Origin: Callaeas wilsoni
Lineage: Eukaryota > Chordata > Aves > Passeriformes > Callaeidae
NCBI GenBank assembly: GCA_013398955.1
Contig: VWPU01001233.1
Span: 186,001-250,000, forward strand
DNA: 64,000 nt
Reading direction: 5' to 3'
Numbering within the stretch: the first letter of the stretch is position 1; each line of letters starts with the position of its first letter. Positions 9,546-21,600 of the stretch are shown one piece after another. The notes beneath the pieces were generated by a model. It had not been told where the DNA came from, did no database searches, and was given only the letters and a program-made list of their open reading frames with translations. Position numbers and translations under genes: made by a program.

Positions 9546-11804
9546 ATGGCATCCGTGTGGAATACCAATGTGGAACAGCTTCAAGTATAATTTGCGGATG
9601 ATACTCTTTAGCTTTGTTTACAGCATAAGCACTTTACAAGAAGCACTGTGAAACATGCTTCTAGGTTTATACATTAGGAGAAAAGCACAATTCTCAACAG
9701 TACATCATTTCTATTTTTAGAAATTTTTTTAAGCTGTTGCATAGTCAGGTTTTCTGGAATGATAGTTCAGTAGCCTTATTTATATTCATGTATGCCTTCC
9801 GTGTAACGAAAAAGAGCTTTGTAATATGACCAGACAGAAAATATATGTAGATTCTCTCTACCAGAATTAGAAATAGATTAAATACCATCAGTATGATTTT
9901 AATATTTAGAAGGAATTTCACTTCTTATGTTTGTATAATAGCAAATTCTGATGCTGATGTGACATGTTAATAGTCATTATTTGCAACTGGCATAGCTTCT
10001 GTAATCATTGTTATTTTAAAACCAGCTGGTTTTACTGCTATTTCTGTCTTCATATTATATATCTGTAGCCACACATTGTATAGATCTGTGTACATAAAAA
10101 GTGTCATGTACATTTATATGCATTTTATATACACATTCATTTTACTCTTTAACAGACTTAAGTAAATTAAAATCATTTTTTGCTGCTAATCTAAAGTACT
10201 TAAGGACACTTCCAGAATTTCAATATTTATTCACTGTGTTAAATGTAGATAAAAATGCCTCACTCCAGAAGCAGAGAAGCTATGTTTATAGTCTACAGTT
10301 TAGTAGGGAATTCTTACTAAGTGCAAAGGCTTTTCTCTACATTTGCTACTGTGGCAATCATAACTGTTGCAAATAACCAGGATGCATTTAGTGATTATCA
10401 TTGCTGAAAATTGTTAGCTTTATAGTCATCACACGATTACTTGTAAGTAATTTGATACAGATGTATGTTGTGTACATTTTTCTTTACTTTTCCTCCCAGT
10501 GGTTTGTTTGTAACATTAAATAGCTAATTGGCATTCATTTCATAACAATTTAAGTGTATAATTTTACCTTTGTGACTTCAGTGCCCCGAATTGTGAAGCA
10601 GTGAAAAAGGGCCCAGTGGACAATGCAAAAACGAATAACAATAGTAATAAAATCAATCCTCTTTTCACATACTTGTTTTGTTGAAAGTCATCAGGCACTA
10701 CCTTTGCATCTGTACAATGGTGCAATATTGATAGCAAAGGTCTGTTAAGGGTCAAGGCGTATCATTGCAAAGGTATCCCCAGCAGGTAGCTACAGTTTGC
10801 ACCATGAATCACCATAGATGATGCATTTCCTGCAATGATGCCACTAAAAATCAATTTCTATTCTAGTTCAGAGTTTTAGTTTTGCTTTGCTAGAATGAAG
10901 AAAGGGAATGCAGTATGGTTAGATCTGATGGATTATAAAGCAAATCCACACTGTATATGACTGCCAATGGAACAGATTACACGGTTATTTTATCCAAAAT
11001 TCTTCATTTAAATTCAACCTTGATATGTTCTACTCAAATTGCATGTGAATTCTATTAATAATTTTCCACTGAAATAGCATATAACCAATTTGCACGTAAG
11101 GTAACCTATTTCAATATAATTTTTTTCAGAAATTTTTTATAATTCTAAACTGTCAGTGTGCACTGAATGCCTTAGAAATACTTTTGACTTTATTTCAGGC
11201 ATGTTTTGAAGTATCATTGTTTATATTTTGTCTGGATTTGTATGGTGTTAATTCATCGTTTATGACATTGATTTTGTTGAGAAATAGAATATAATTAATT
11301 ACTCTTACAGTGGTTTTTTTAATGTCTTTTAAGTGCTTTTAACTTTGAAGCAAATTTTGTGCTTGTTTCTGTGACTGTGAGAAGTGGAATACTAGGTGGT
11401 GGCCAGCAAAGAAGCAGGCTTCTCTCCAGTAATTCCAAGACAAGCAGTGGATTGGTGGCATGTGCAACCACCATGGCTTTGATTTAAAAAGGAAATCAGT
11501 GGTCTTTTTCTGTTTCTTTCCCAGTGTTCATTAGGATTTTTTTCACTCCCAGGCTGCAACAAAATGGACATACTGACTGTTGTAGGAAAGAACTGATGTA
11601 TTTTGCATGTAGGGCAACCAGTGGCTACAGCAGATCCATTATCTAAGCTGTTTAATAGTTTATGGCATGAGTACATTGATGCTCTCCACTGAGACCAGCT
11701 TCTCTTGTGTTTCCCATTGTATGCAAAGTAACAAGAGCCAGTTCTGACATGAATGCTTTCTGTTTGGCTAAATTCAGTATAGACAGCATAGGTAAAGCGT
11801 GTTT
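9546..11804. other. AT-rich non-coding stretch, 3'-UTR-like in texture
   Basis: Contains many ATTTA-like and TATATA-like runs, an 18-bp perfect palindrome at 10017-10034, and AATAAA at 10646-10651. No gene is supported. If the weak exon at 9393 were real this would be its untranslated region. Confidence 0.4.
10017..10034. repeat. 18-bp perfect palindrome with CAGCTG core
   Basis: TAAAACCAGCTGGTTTTA equals its own reverse complement. The centre is an E-box of the CAGCTG class, which bHLH factors can bind. Binding here is only a possibility. Confidence 0.9.
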
Positions 11805-11925
11805 AAAGAAACACAGAAAGCAAAAATAAGTTGCTCAATATCATTCAGCAAATCATCAGCAAAACTGAGAATGGAACTGACATCTCCTGGGTTCCCATCC
11901 AGTTCATAACTGGTGTCTTTCAAGG
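11805..11925 (+). mobile_element. MIR-like (CORE-type) ancient SINE relic
   Basis: The sequence aligns by eye with the 3' half of MIR elements: a gaaacacagaaag stretch resembling the gaggcacagagagg segment, aagttgctcaatatcattcagcaaatc resembling the aagtgacttgctcaaggtcacacagcaagtc segment, then tgagaatggaactgacatctcctgggttcc resembling the tgggaatagaacccaggtctcctg segment. MIR-type elements predate the mammal-reptile split, so heavily decayed copies are expected in birds. No tRNA-like promoter half is visible. Confidence 0.6.
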
Positions 11926-13261
11926 TGCGTAGCTCTTTTTTTTCAAAGATGTTTGTCATCTTTAATATAACCTGTGCAAAAATCAAACAGTCATAGCTGT
12001 ACTTACTATATAGCTAATTGAAAAAGATCCTGCAAAGTGTGGGTACTAACCATGTTGAAACACTGTACTGACCTACAGCTAACTTCTGATTATTTGTGAG
12101 TTAATCTAAACTGTGACTTAGGCAAGCCTTTCTTTCAGTTTGCTTGGCTGCAGTGGAGTACCTGAGATTATGTAGTGTTCTGCCTTCTATTATTCATGCA
12201 CTTACTTTCTATAGTCATCTGATTACAAGTACTTTCTCAGGAGAATGTACCCTGTATGTATTCTGTAGCCTGATTTACATATGTTGTGCTCTGTCTGAAT
12301 CATTTCCCAGTCTCCTTTCTTATCCCCCAATAATCAGATGTTGACATCAGACCAAATCATGAGTTTTATTCCATAAGGAAATTCCTGTTTACAGGCACAG
12401 AATAATGTGTTTAAGGACTATTTCTTACAGTCATTGTAACTTTGTGGGATTAGTGCCTGGTTATTGGTAATGCACATCAAGAAATTTGACTAGTTAAGGA
12501 ACTTTTGGAATTATGTTAATTAAAGAAGAAAAGCCAACAAATTTCTATGCTGTAAACAGGAAAGCTTCTAGCAGTGACTTCCCCAAAATGAATATTAGAC
12601 ACAATTTTAGCATGTATGAATTCTGCCCTACTTTTGGGAAGAACCAGCAATTCTGAATGACTGTATTTCAGGAGATGTGAAAAGAGGAAGCCACTTGAGA
12701 ATATTTGTGTTTGACTGTATGAATTCACCATGCACTTGAATTAAAAAACTTCTCAGCTGAAGGTTTCATCATTCAATTTGTTGAGACAGATAACAGCAAT
12801 TGGAAACAAAGATCTTCTAATTAATTTTGTTTCATGACGAAGGAAGCTAAATTGTATGAATACTCTATGTTCAATTGTTCTCAACAGGAGACAGCAAGAA
12901 TTGTAATGAGAAAACTAGTAATTTAAAAATACTTGATATTTGAGTCCTCAAATTTCCTACCAAACTTATTTCTTTGAAGGTTTTATGTCCATAATTGAAT
13001 CCGTTGTCCACTGCTGTATTTTGACCTATGTTTCTGATTTCCACCAGTCAGGACATGTTCCCTGATTTAAACTGTAATTGGATTTACTCAGTTTTGTTCC
13101 AAATTTAGGCTTGCTGTAGCTTTATTACTCTCTTTTTTCTGCCTCCGTCTCCACTGATGCAATGTAAGCAAATACAGATAGTTTTTAGTTGAGAGTTTGC
13201 CTTAGCAATGAAATCTGTAGTCAGTTACAGTCCAAATCTTTATAGACAATGAAGACACACA

Positions 13262-13320
13262 CCTTTTTTTTTGTATATATATCTGTGTGTATATATAAGT
13301 AATATATATATGTAATTTTT
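13262..13320. repeat. TA/TG-rich simple repeat
   Basis: A T run followed by interrupted (TA)n and (TG)n units, about 60 bases in all. Confidence 0.8.
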
Positions 13321-13522
13321 AAAGTTAATGTAGTTGAAATCTTAGCAGTCTAATTTAAGAATCATTATTAGTCTAGATCTCTTGCAAGAAAAAGAAAGAA
13401 TAATAATGTAGTTAAAATTGCTTTACAAACACTTTTCAGCTTCTTCCCATTTGGAAGCTCACCCTTACACTGCTCCTTAGTGTCCCAAGATCAGTGGTTT
13501 GGTTCTGGTGGGGTTGTCAGCA

Positions 13523-13545
13523 GTTCTTCCTGTCCTAGGAAGAAC
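13523..13545. repeat. 9-bp perfect hairpin
   Basis: The arm gttcttcct at 13523-13531 and its reverse complement at 13537-13545 are separated by gtcct. This size of hairpin is expected a few times by chance in a window this long. Confidence 0.8.
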
Positions 13546-14069
13546 AGGATGTTCATATTGATGGCTCCATCTTCATCACTCTAGGATCCACCATTCGGGA
13601 TAATTTTTCTGCATTTGCTAACACACTTTTACTCCTTTGCCTTTTCTTTACTGGTTTGCAGCTCCATGAGACATCTGGATTTATAATGTATGGTGCATTT
13701 TACATGTACTGGATACTCTTTCTTTGTTCTCTTAAATACCTCTAACCCCGGTTTGTCCAGATCTGCGTTTTGTTGCTGATCATGGCCGAGTTGTATATAG
13801 TTGCCAGTGCCAAGTCTGTACCTAATGTCTTAGCATCCCATAGCTGACATCCTCTATACCACATCCTGTGTTTTAAGGCACAGCTCTCTTAAGGCCCTTG
13901 CTGACAGACCAGGCCTATAACCCTTCATACTATGTCCTTATGTTAGTCTTTTAAGTATGTCATTATACATTGAGTAACCACTTTTTACAGCTATCTACAT
14001 AAAACTATCCTTATTCAAAGAGAAAGTAAAACAAATTAGAAGTATTGAACTGGTCAGCTGGAGGAATGA

Positions 14070-14678
14070 CAAACACAGCTGTTCCAATTGAAACAAAGAC
14101 ATAGGCTGAGAAGCCTCAGGACTTGTGAAGCCTTGTGCATTCAGCACAAAGTTTATGGCCTGTTGGTGGTAGTGGCACTGTTGTATTGCAGAGCTGTAAG
14201 AGTGCAGCTTCGAAAGCTTTTAAAATGCACTGACTCTTGTTCCTGTACCCCGTGTACTGCTCTTAGTGCCCTCAAAAGGTACAAGTCATTAGCACCGTGG
14301 CAATATTCCCATGTGTCAGAAAAGAAGAAAGATCTTGTAGCTGAAATGTGGTGTCTATGGTCTGGCTGTTGTGTGATCAGCAATACTCATTTAAAGAGGA
14401 CTAATGTTTCCAAGCTTGTTGAAATGGTGAATTGCTGTTGCCGAGCGTGTGACCATGTGGCTGAACAGTGGTCAGTGAGCCGTCCTTCAGAGCAGCAAGC
14501 AGTGCCGCTGCAGGATAAAAAGGATTGGCTGAAAACGGGAGACGCACCTCACAAGACAGAAAATGGGTCTCTTTGCCAAAGATGCGGTGTGATACAGAGG
14601 ACTCACTGCCTGTGCAGCTGGTGCAGCCTACGCTGCAGTGCTGATGGATGGGAAGAGACCACTGACTCTGTGAACTGA
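14070..14678 (+). other. Long stop-free frame, not a credible gene on its own
   Basis: The frame is open for 203 codons between the stop at 14067-14069 and the stop ending at 14678, the longest in the window. The first ATG in frame is at 14346, so a protein from here would be about 110 residues. The translation is unusually rich in cysteine, which comes from the TG-rich composition, and shows no C2H2 or other spacing pattern I recognise. The reverse strand is also open for 128 codons over part of it, which points to composition as the cause. It could be an internal exon, a non-coding RNA exon or chance. Confidence 0.2.
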
Positions 14679-14799
14679 GCAGAACGTGCTCTGTGGTGTT
14701 CCAGCAGTCTGTGGGGATCTTGGGTCCTTGATAGCAGGGCTCCATGAGGAATAGTTTATTACTGATTGTAGCTGCTGAAAATATCATGACTATGACGAT

Positions 14800-15021
14800 A
14801 TGGTGTTGGAGAGTGGGATGTCAGACAATTTGCTCTCTGAACTTACGGTTTTCTTATCTTTTCTACCTGGTCCTCAGGCAGCACAGGCATGGAGTTGTTC
14901 CACAGAGTATCTTCATGAGTTTCTGCCAGAGTGTAATATGTATAGATTCTACAAATACATGCATAAAAGAATTGAAACAGTAAATAGAGCCATTGAAACA
15001 ATGTTAATTGACATTATTTAG
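14800..15021 (+). other. Small ATG-started frame crossing a splice-acceptor-like site
   Basis: An ATG at 14800 opens 73 codons ending with TAG. A pyrimidine-rich ttttctacctggtcctcag at 14861-14879 lies inside the frame. Downstream of it the translation becomes charged and helix-like (for example EYLHEFLPEC and RIETVNRAIETM). It may be a terminal exon starting near 14880. I do not recognise the family, and the length is within chance. Confidence 0.2.
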
Positions 15022-17559
15022 AAAGGTTTTAAAATTTTGTTTAAATTTGCAGTATCTGGAATCGAAGTTTTGCATTTCTTTAGCATGATCATGACGATTA
15101 ATTCTTTACCTTTTCTTCGGCAGGTCACGATACAGTGGAACTATACAAGATGATTTATGTTAGCAGGACACGTCAGTTTGATGTAGTGGGTCTGACACTC
15201 TGGCCCATGGCTGTTGACACAGCAAATGCCTGAAGGGTTATGGATCTACTGTCAATTGTGATCCTTTGTAATCCAGTTTCAGCAAGTGAAAATAGACTGT
15301 GGACAGCAGTGTGCCAAGCAGAAGCAGGACTGACCAATGTTTCACCTGTTGGCAGTGTTGGTAGGCCTGATCCTCTTCTGAAGACCTGTAGGAGCCAGCA
15401 GGAGCACAGTAAACCCCAGAGACTTTTGTAAAACTCTACAATGCAATCCATTAGTCCTAAATGATATTGTGGTGAATGGATCATTTCTGCAATTAGGTTT
15501 ATATTGCAGAGATTAGGCATTAAGTAAATGAGTGAGGTGTAGCACTCTGTAACTGCAGACAGCTATTTTTAAAGATGTCTTCAGTGAGGCCTAAGTGAAA
15601 GTTCCCCTATTTGTCATCCTCACTTCTTTGAGACAGACATTTACCATGGTCCTTTACATACAATTTGAATACCCTCTCTGAATATGAAAGCCTGGCAGTC
15701 AATTAGAGCTTTGCCTTGAGTGACCTGCCCACTGACTTTCAGAAAGATTAAATGCCAATGCGATTATTGAAAAATAATTATAGAATGGATAGAAATAGAT
15801 GTTCCTGACATGAAGGAGTAATGGACAAGGAAAAATGTCGTGTTCCAGTTAATCAACAGTGAACTAACTTCTCATACTCCTGTTCTCAGTAAGAAATCAC
15901 TGCTGTGAGACATTCTGGTGAAAATCAGCAGTACAACCCTTTTTTTACTGGTAGGAAACTCACTTTGTGTTCAGATTTCACTAGGCAAAACTGAGTGTAC
16001 TTGGCAGAGAAGAAGTTTGGGACAACTATTTAAAAGGTTGAGTAAACTTGAAACAAGACAATAGTAATTGAGCACTGTTCTGCTGAAATCGCTATACATT
16101 GTGGAGTATTTGAATATCTGATCAGGCTACTTCTCTGCAATTTCATTTATTGAGACATGAGACTGCCTTTACTCACAAAATGAGTATTATATGTATTCCT
16201 AAGAATGAGTCTCCTCATGCATTTTCTGAACCATGTGAGTGCATCTAGCACTGAGGTCACAGAGAGAAGATCAGGATATATTACTATACAACCTGGGGAT
16301 CAGCAAATTCCTATAAGGGAGATATTCTTGCAGATTTTTCTTACCAATGTAACATAGAAAAACAGGTAACATGGCTGGAATATAGAGCTAGAACAGCAAA
16401 GAAACACCCAGCATACTGATACTATCCTGGTGAGCACTCAGGGGAGACTTCATTGAAGCTGCCACTATAGAGGCATTTTGGAAGCTGACTGTGCCCCAAT
16501 GCAGGATGCCTGGAAAGTATGTATAGCTTCTAATCAAATTGAGTTTTCTTAGAATTAATAGCAAGGAAAAGATAATCTCCACATAACCAAAGCTATGCTC
16601 AACTTATCAATTTTTAACCTAACTTTTTATCACCTTCTATTTCAATTGCTTCATGTATTCCTGCTTGTTTTTAATCAGCCTGTGAAGAGAAGATAGTATA
16701 CTTATATATGGGGGAGAGATTAATTTCCTCAGGCTATTTTTCAAGATTTGTTATTTGATTTTGCGTATTCCTCTGTAGCTGCACTGTTGTATACCTCAGA
16801 AAGATCTAGAAGATATTCTTAGTTCTTCAGCCAAGCATGCTTGGCAACAAGCTGCATCTTTTTGTTTAAAAATGAAGAGGGTTACCCATCTTTTTTGAAG
16901 TGTGATTGTTACCCCTCTCTTGTCTGATTTCTGTTCATCAAAACTGCACATTGCAAATGTTCACTGTTTACTGTTTCAAAGAGACAAGCTGAATGCACTG
17001 CATTCAAATAAACTTAAAAAAAATATTGAAGGGTATCCTAAAACATGTTTCAACATAATCTATAAAAGAAAGCCCAGTGAATTTTCTACTGAATTTCTGT
17101 AATCATCACTGCAGCACAGACTGCTGTTTTTCTCCTAAAGCAAATTATATCTATCCTCTTTGCTAAAATGTGTTAAGTGCTTGACAGTAATTATTCTACA
17201 TGTTTGCTTCATTAGCAAGTAAAATATTAAGGCTTAAATACCCTTAATGGTAGGGACTGACGTCCTGTAGCTTTGACTCATTTGTATGTTTTTAAAAAGC
17301 CTTCAGATTTGTTGGTGTTTCAATATTAGCTTTTCATATTTGAGGAGGTTTTTTTCAATTTTTTCCGTTCAGTTGTAGAGGGAGGTGAAGGTTATTACTG
17401 TGTGTCACTGGGACAAAGTAGATGGAGGAGGAGGGAAGAATCGTGGTACATATTTTGAAATTTCATTATTACATTGGAGAGTTTTGTTTAGATGAGATGA
17501 GGCAGCTGTATTTTTGTAATGTATCACAGGATGTAGTGGTAATTTGCATTCCTGTACAG
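15022..17559. other. Non-coding stretch
   Basis: AT-rich sequence. A minus-strand frame open for 115 codons lies at 15173-15520 but shows no recognisable domain and no supporting splice signals. Nothing else can be named. Confidence 0.55.
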
Positions 17560-17725
17560 CTTTCCATTTAAGGCTCTGAAGTGCTTTACAGACATCAATT
17601 AACTAAATCTTTTATCACTCAAATTAGGTAAAGATTAAGATCTTCATCTTACAGATACAAAAGCTATACAGAGACAGATGAGCTATCAACAGCTTTACTC
17701 TTTTACCCATAAACCAGAGCTCTGG
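17560..17725 (+). mobile_element. MIR-like ancient SINE relic
   Basis: The run gaagtgctttacagacatcaattaa, then aattaggtaaag, then catcttacagatacaaaagc and agagacagatgagc, follows the order of the central and 3' parts of MIR consensus (gcgctttacaaacatta, gaggtaggtaa, cattttacagatgaggaaac, cacagagaggttaag). The copy is strongly diverged. The tRNA-related head is missing or unrecognisable. Confidence 0.6.
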
Positions 17726-18189
17726 TGGAAGGTTTTGCTGAGTGAAACAGCACATGTCACAGATGAGAACAGCAAGTTCTTGAGAATTGTTGTAAACCTA
17801 TTTCACTTCAGGATGTAAGATCAAAGTTTCTTGAAATTTTGACTTGTATTTTAGCAATTACATCCTCTTTCTTTTCTCAAAAAGGAGATCTTGCATCTTG
17901 TTACTATCTTAAATCTAAGAATATTCTTATAATTATTGTTTGAAAAAAGAAGCTTTTCTGTGGGTTCCTGAAGAGATCAAACCCAGTTTCCATGAGCTTG
18001 CTCATTTTCTGGTCCTGCTACTATTACCACAGTTAATAATTTATTAAAAAGATAAAATCTGGAAGCAGAAATGTAGTGATATAAAGCTGCCATTTGACTT
18101 CATTCCTAGCTGCTGTTGATGCAGCTGATTGCATGGATGTCCTAGTACCGCCACTAGCAAACTGAAAAAAAAAAACACCAAAAGGGCAG
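17726..18189. other. Non-coding spacer
   Basis: AT-rich sequence ending in a short A run at about 18163-18174, just before the CR1 copy. Nothing else is recognised. Confidence 0.55.
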
Positions 18190-18634
18190 AAAGAGAGTCA
18201 GACAAAGGGCCCCAGAGATAATGAAAGGACAGGAGTATCTCACATAGGACAAAAGTCTGAGGGTGCTGGGGCTGTCCACCTGTGGAAGAGAAGGCTGAGG
18301 AGGATCTTATCAAAGTGTATAAACGTCTGAAGGGAAGGTACAATGAGGACAGAGCCAGGCTCTTTTCAGTGGTGCCCGCTGTCAGGACCAATGGCAGTGG
18401 GCACGAAGATGAAAACCAGGAGTCTCTGCCTGAACATATTTTCACTGTGAGGGTGACCGAACACTGGCATGGATTTTCAAGGAAAGTTGTGGATTCTCCA
18501 TTATTGGAGCTATTCAAAAAGCCTCTAGACATGGCCCTGGGTACTGAGCTCTAGGTGGCCCTTGAGCAAGGCTGCTGGGCCAGATGACCTGCAGACGTCC
18601 CTTCCACCCTCAACCACTCTGTAGTTCTGTGAAT
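18190..18634 (+). mobile_element. CR1 LINE, 5'-truncated 3' end
   Basis: The order ctgtccacctgtggaagag, aaggctgaggaggatcttatc, gagccaggctcttttcagtgg, gtgagggtgaccgaacactgg, and ctaggtggcccttgag, ending in cactctgtagttctgtgaa, is that of the avian CR1 3' end. It is a different CR1 subfamily from the 8-kb copy (no gtagatttaga segment, and a different 3' UTR). No reverse-transcriptase core is present. A 90-codon plus frame at 18282-18554 is a remnant of the C-terminal coding part plus UTR, not a gene. Confidence 0.92.
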
Positions 18635-21600
18635 TTCCATTATGAGCTTAACACTGATATGCAAAACCCAGAAGTCTGCAGAAGTCAGTTTTTAATCGCT
18701 GCTGTGGATGTCAGAATTTCCAGTTATAATCACAGATTGTTCTATACACAATAGTCATGAAGGAGTATGAGAAAACTGCAGGCTGGCATTGGGACAGTTT
18801 TTTGAATGTGAAAATTCTAAGTGCTCCTGTGTGATAGTCTTTCTTGATGGTACTGAATGCACATGGAATTACTTCCTTTTTGAGTTTTTCAGTGGTAAAA
18901 GGGAAATGGTACAATGCACTATTGAAAATAGATAGATAATATATATATAGATCATGAAATGTGCTATTTAAAGAGGACTGTCTAACAACAGTCATTAAAT
19001 CAGTCTTTTTCCTTAGTTTGCTATAGTCTAAAAAATTTTCTGTAAAAAATATTAGGAATGTGGAAAAAAAAATACAAAATGTAAAATCAAGAATTATGGC
19101 ATAATTTGGTCTTTTATCGCTGATAATGCATTTTATGAAACTGAAAATAACTGACAAAGGAGCATGGAATTGGTAACATTTCAGAGGAATATCGGTCATA
19201 ATCTGCTAAAGCAATAAGCACAAAATGAATGCTTTTCTCATATTTAATTTTATTTATTAGATAAGAGGGAAATGGTAAAGTAAGCTGTATCTCTGTATCA
19301 AGGATTTTCAACATATTAATAACTTCTTTTGTATTAATACTGCTTCCTTTTATATTGCTTTCATTACTTGGTTTTTGGGGGTTTTTTTGCTTTTGTTTTT
19401 GTGTTTTGTTTTTTTTTTTTTTGGTTTGGTTTGGGTTTTTTTTATGTGTGTGTATTTCTCAGAATTTCAGAGATGGCATTAGGGCCACTTGGAAACATTC
19501 AGCTCTAGTGATCCTGTAGAAATGTACTCTCTGCAGGGAGTGTTGGATTGTACACAAGAGCGTAGACTTCCTGTCTTCCAGCTGAGTTCCTTGGAAAGCG
19601 TCGTCCATTTATTTTATGTTATTTGATCAATTTCTCTGTATCTTTGGGATTAGAAAATTCATGTGAGGATTCATTTTTTCTTATTACGCCATAAAACCAT
19701 ATATTTTACATGATGCCTGGAACAGGCAAATAAAATCTGACCTCTGTGTAGTTCTAATCTCTTATCTTGGAAATTCCCAACTACTGAGTATAGTGCCCTC
19801 CTTCACACACACACACCTTTCCTTCCTTATTTAGGTGCATTTTGTTTACTCAAACTTTTTATACCATTAATTTCAGACCTGTGTGGTAAAAATCTTTCTG
19901 TGTAATTCTTCTTTCTAAATGTTCAGAATGTTGTTTATTCGTTCACTTCTTACTTATAGAAGAAATGTTGCTGTTTCAAAAAATGCTTATTTTGTTCTCT
20001 GTTACTTGGAAAGCTGCAGATGTTCCAAGGTGCCATCAGATGTTCTCCAAAACCTACTGACAGTCATACTTACTAAAATGTCAGAATTTTTATTCAAAAA
20101 ACTTAAGGACATAACTAAGTTTTCTTAGACGACAATGACATGTAAAATATTATTTGTGACTTCTAAAAATGTATGTTAGGTATACAAATGCTAACCCTCC
20201 AACTGTTTTTTATTTCATTTTACTTGCTAATACTGACAGAAATGTCTTTGTTGGCTTTCTACAAATTTCTATTAGCTTGTTAGCGTGCTCCTCAGTTCCA
20301 AATGTAATAATGTCTTATAAACACATTTAGACTTTTGTTTTTACTTTTTGATTCTGGACAGTGTCATTTGCTTCCTGACTGTTAGACTTTTTATTTAATA
20401 TGCATTAGCCTGAAACGTTCCATGAAAAATGTGTTCAATGTGAATTTTAATATATTTCAGAGACTTAATAGGTATTAATAGAGCAATAATACAGTAGCAG
20501 ACACAGACCAGATTACAGCTTGTAAATTACAGCCAGTGTACTGAGGAAAAACACCATTAAGAAAACATAATTTGAACATTAAAGTGATTGTGTTTGTAAT
20601 CAGGACATCTGCCAAAATTATACCCAAAGATGTAGAGGTCCTCTAGCACGCTTCTTTTGCAGCTTGCATGTGTACAACCCAATGTCTTCATCTGTCCACT
20701 TGAATTAAGTATTCTAAAGTACAGCCAGAAGGGTAATTGCTACAGGAACACCAGATACAGATGCAACTTAAGTGGAGGTAATGTTTGTAAAATGTGGTCT
20801 GCCGACAGTCTTGGACATGGAACTCTTTATCTACGTTAGCTGATGGAGTGATTCCTGTCCCATGTGGGGCCTCACAGAGAATCAAGAGAACTGGGTCGTT
20901 GCTTTGCTGTTTTCCATCTCTTCCTGAGACTACATTGGCTCGTATGAATCACCTAGATAAGAACAGATTTGAGCTTAGTGTTGCTTGAAGAGGAAAGTGA
21001 TCTTCCTAGCTGGAGCTTGACTGTGGCTGAAAATCAGGAGGAGAATCATTTACATTTTATATTTTGCCAAGGTTTCTGACAGTTTGTCTGCTTTGAGATT
21101 TCTGTTAAGCAAAGCAATCAGATCTTCCCAAGTCTTTCACCGATCTCTGTATGAAATGTTGCCATTTTCCTAGTCCTGTCAGCATTTCCAAACACTTAAG
21201 AAAAACCCCAAACCTGGGACTTAATTCCATGTTGCTGAAGAATTTTGAAAAATTATTCTGGAAAGAAGGGGTGAAAATTGAAATGCAACATTATCTTGCA
21301 TTGGACAAAGTGCCTGAAAAGTGATGAAGAACAGGTATTTTGTATGTATTCCATCCTTGGTTTGTGTGATGCAACAGATTTGCATCAGTTATGTTCGTAG
21401 ACTTTGACATGATATCTATCAGTGGGGAGCAATTTCTTTGAACACCAAAAAAATTGCTTCATAGGAGCTTGAATTTCAGATTATTAACGGGTCATAGATG
21501 GTAAATGACAGGCACCACTTATATAAAGATCCATTTTCAAAGAAGTGACTGAGAACAGAAAGGCCAATTAGAAAGCTATGGACCAGTCATCTAGCTAGAA

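Larger units (their letters stand above)
11926..14069. other. Non-coding stretch
   Basis: Contains an AT dinucleotide-rich tract at about 13262-13320 and a hairpin at 13523-13545. The part 13450-13990 has a slightly richer composition but I cannot assign it to a repeat family or gene. Confidence 0.5.

Noticed and set aside
14088..14678. A 196-residue protein gene on the plus strand
   Set aside because: The apparent start is TTG, and the first in-frame ATG is 86 codons later. Vertebrate translation from that TTG is not expected, and no domain or splice evidence supports it. Kept only as an open frame.
18044..18532. 162-codon minus-strand gene
   Set aside because: It is the antisense of the CR1 copy at 18190-18634 plus flank.
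18711..19199. 162-codon minus-strand gene
   Set aside because: AT-rich sequence with a low-information Phe/Ile/Tyr/Ser translation typical of chance frames. No domain.
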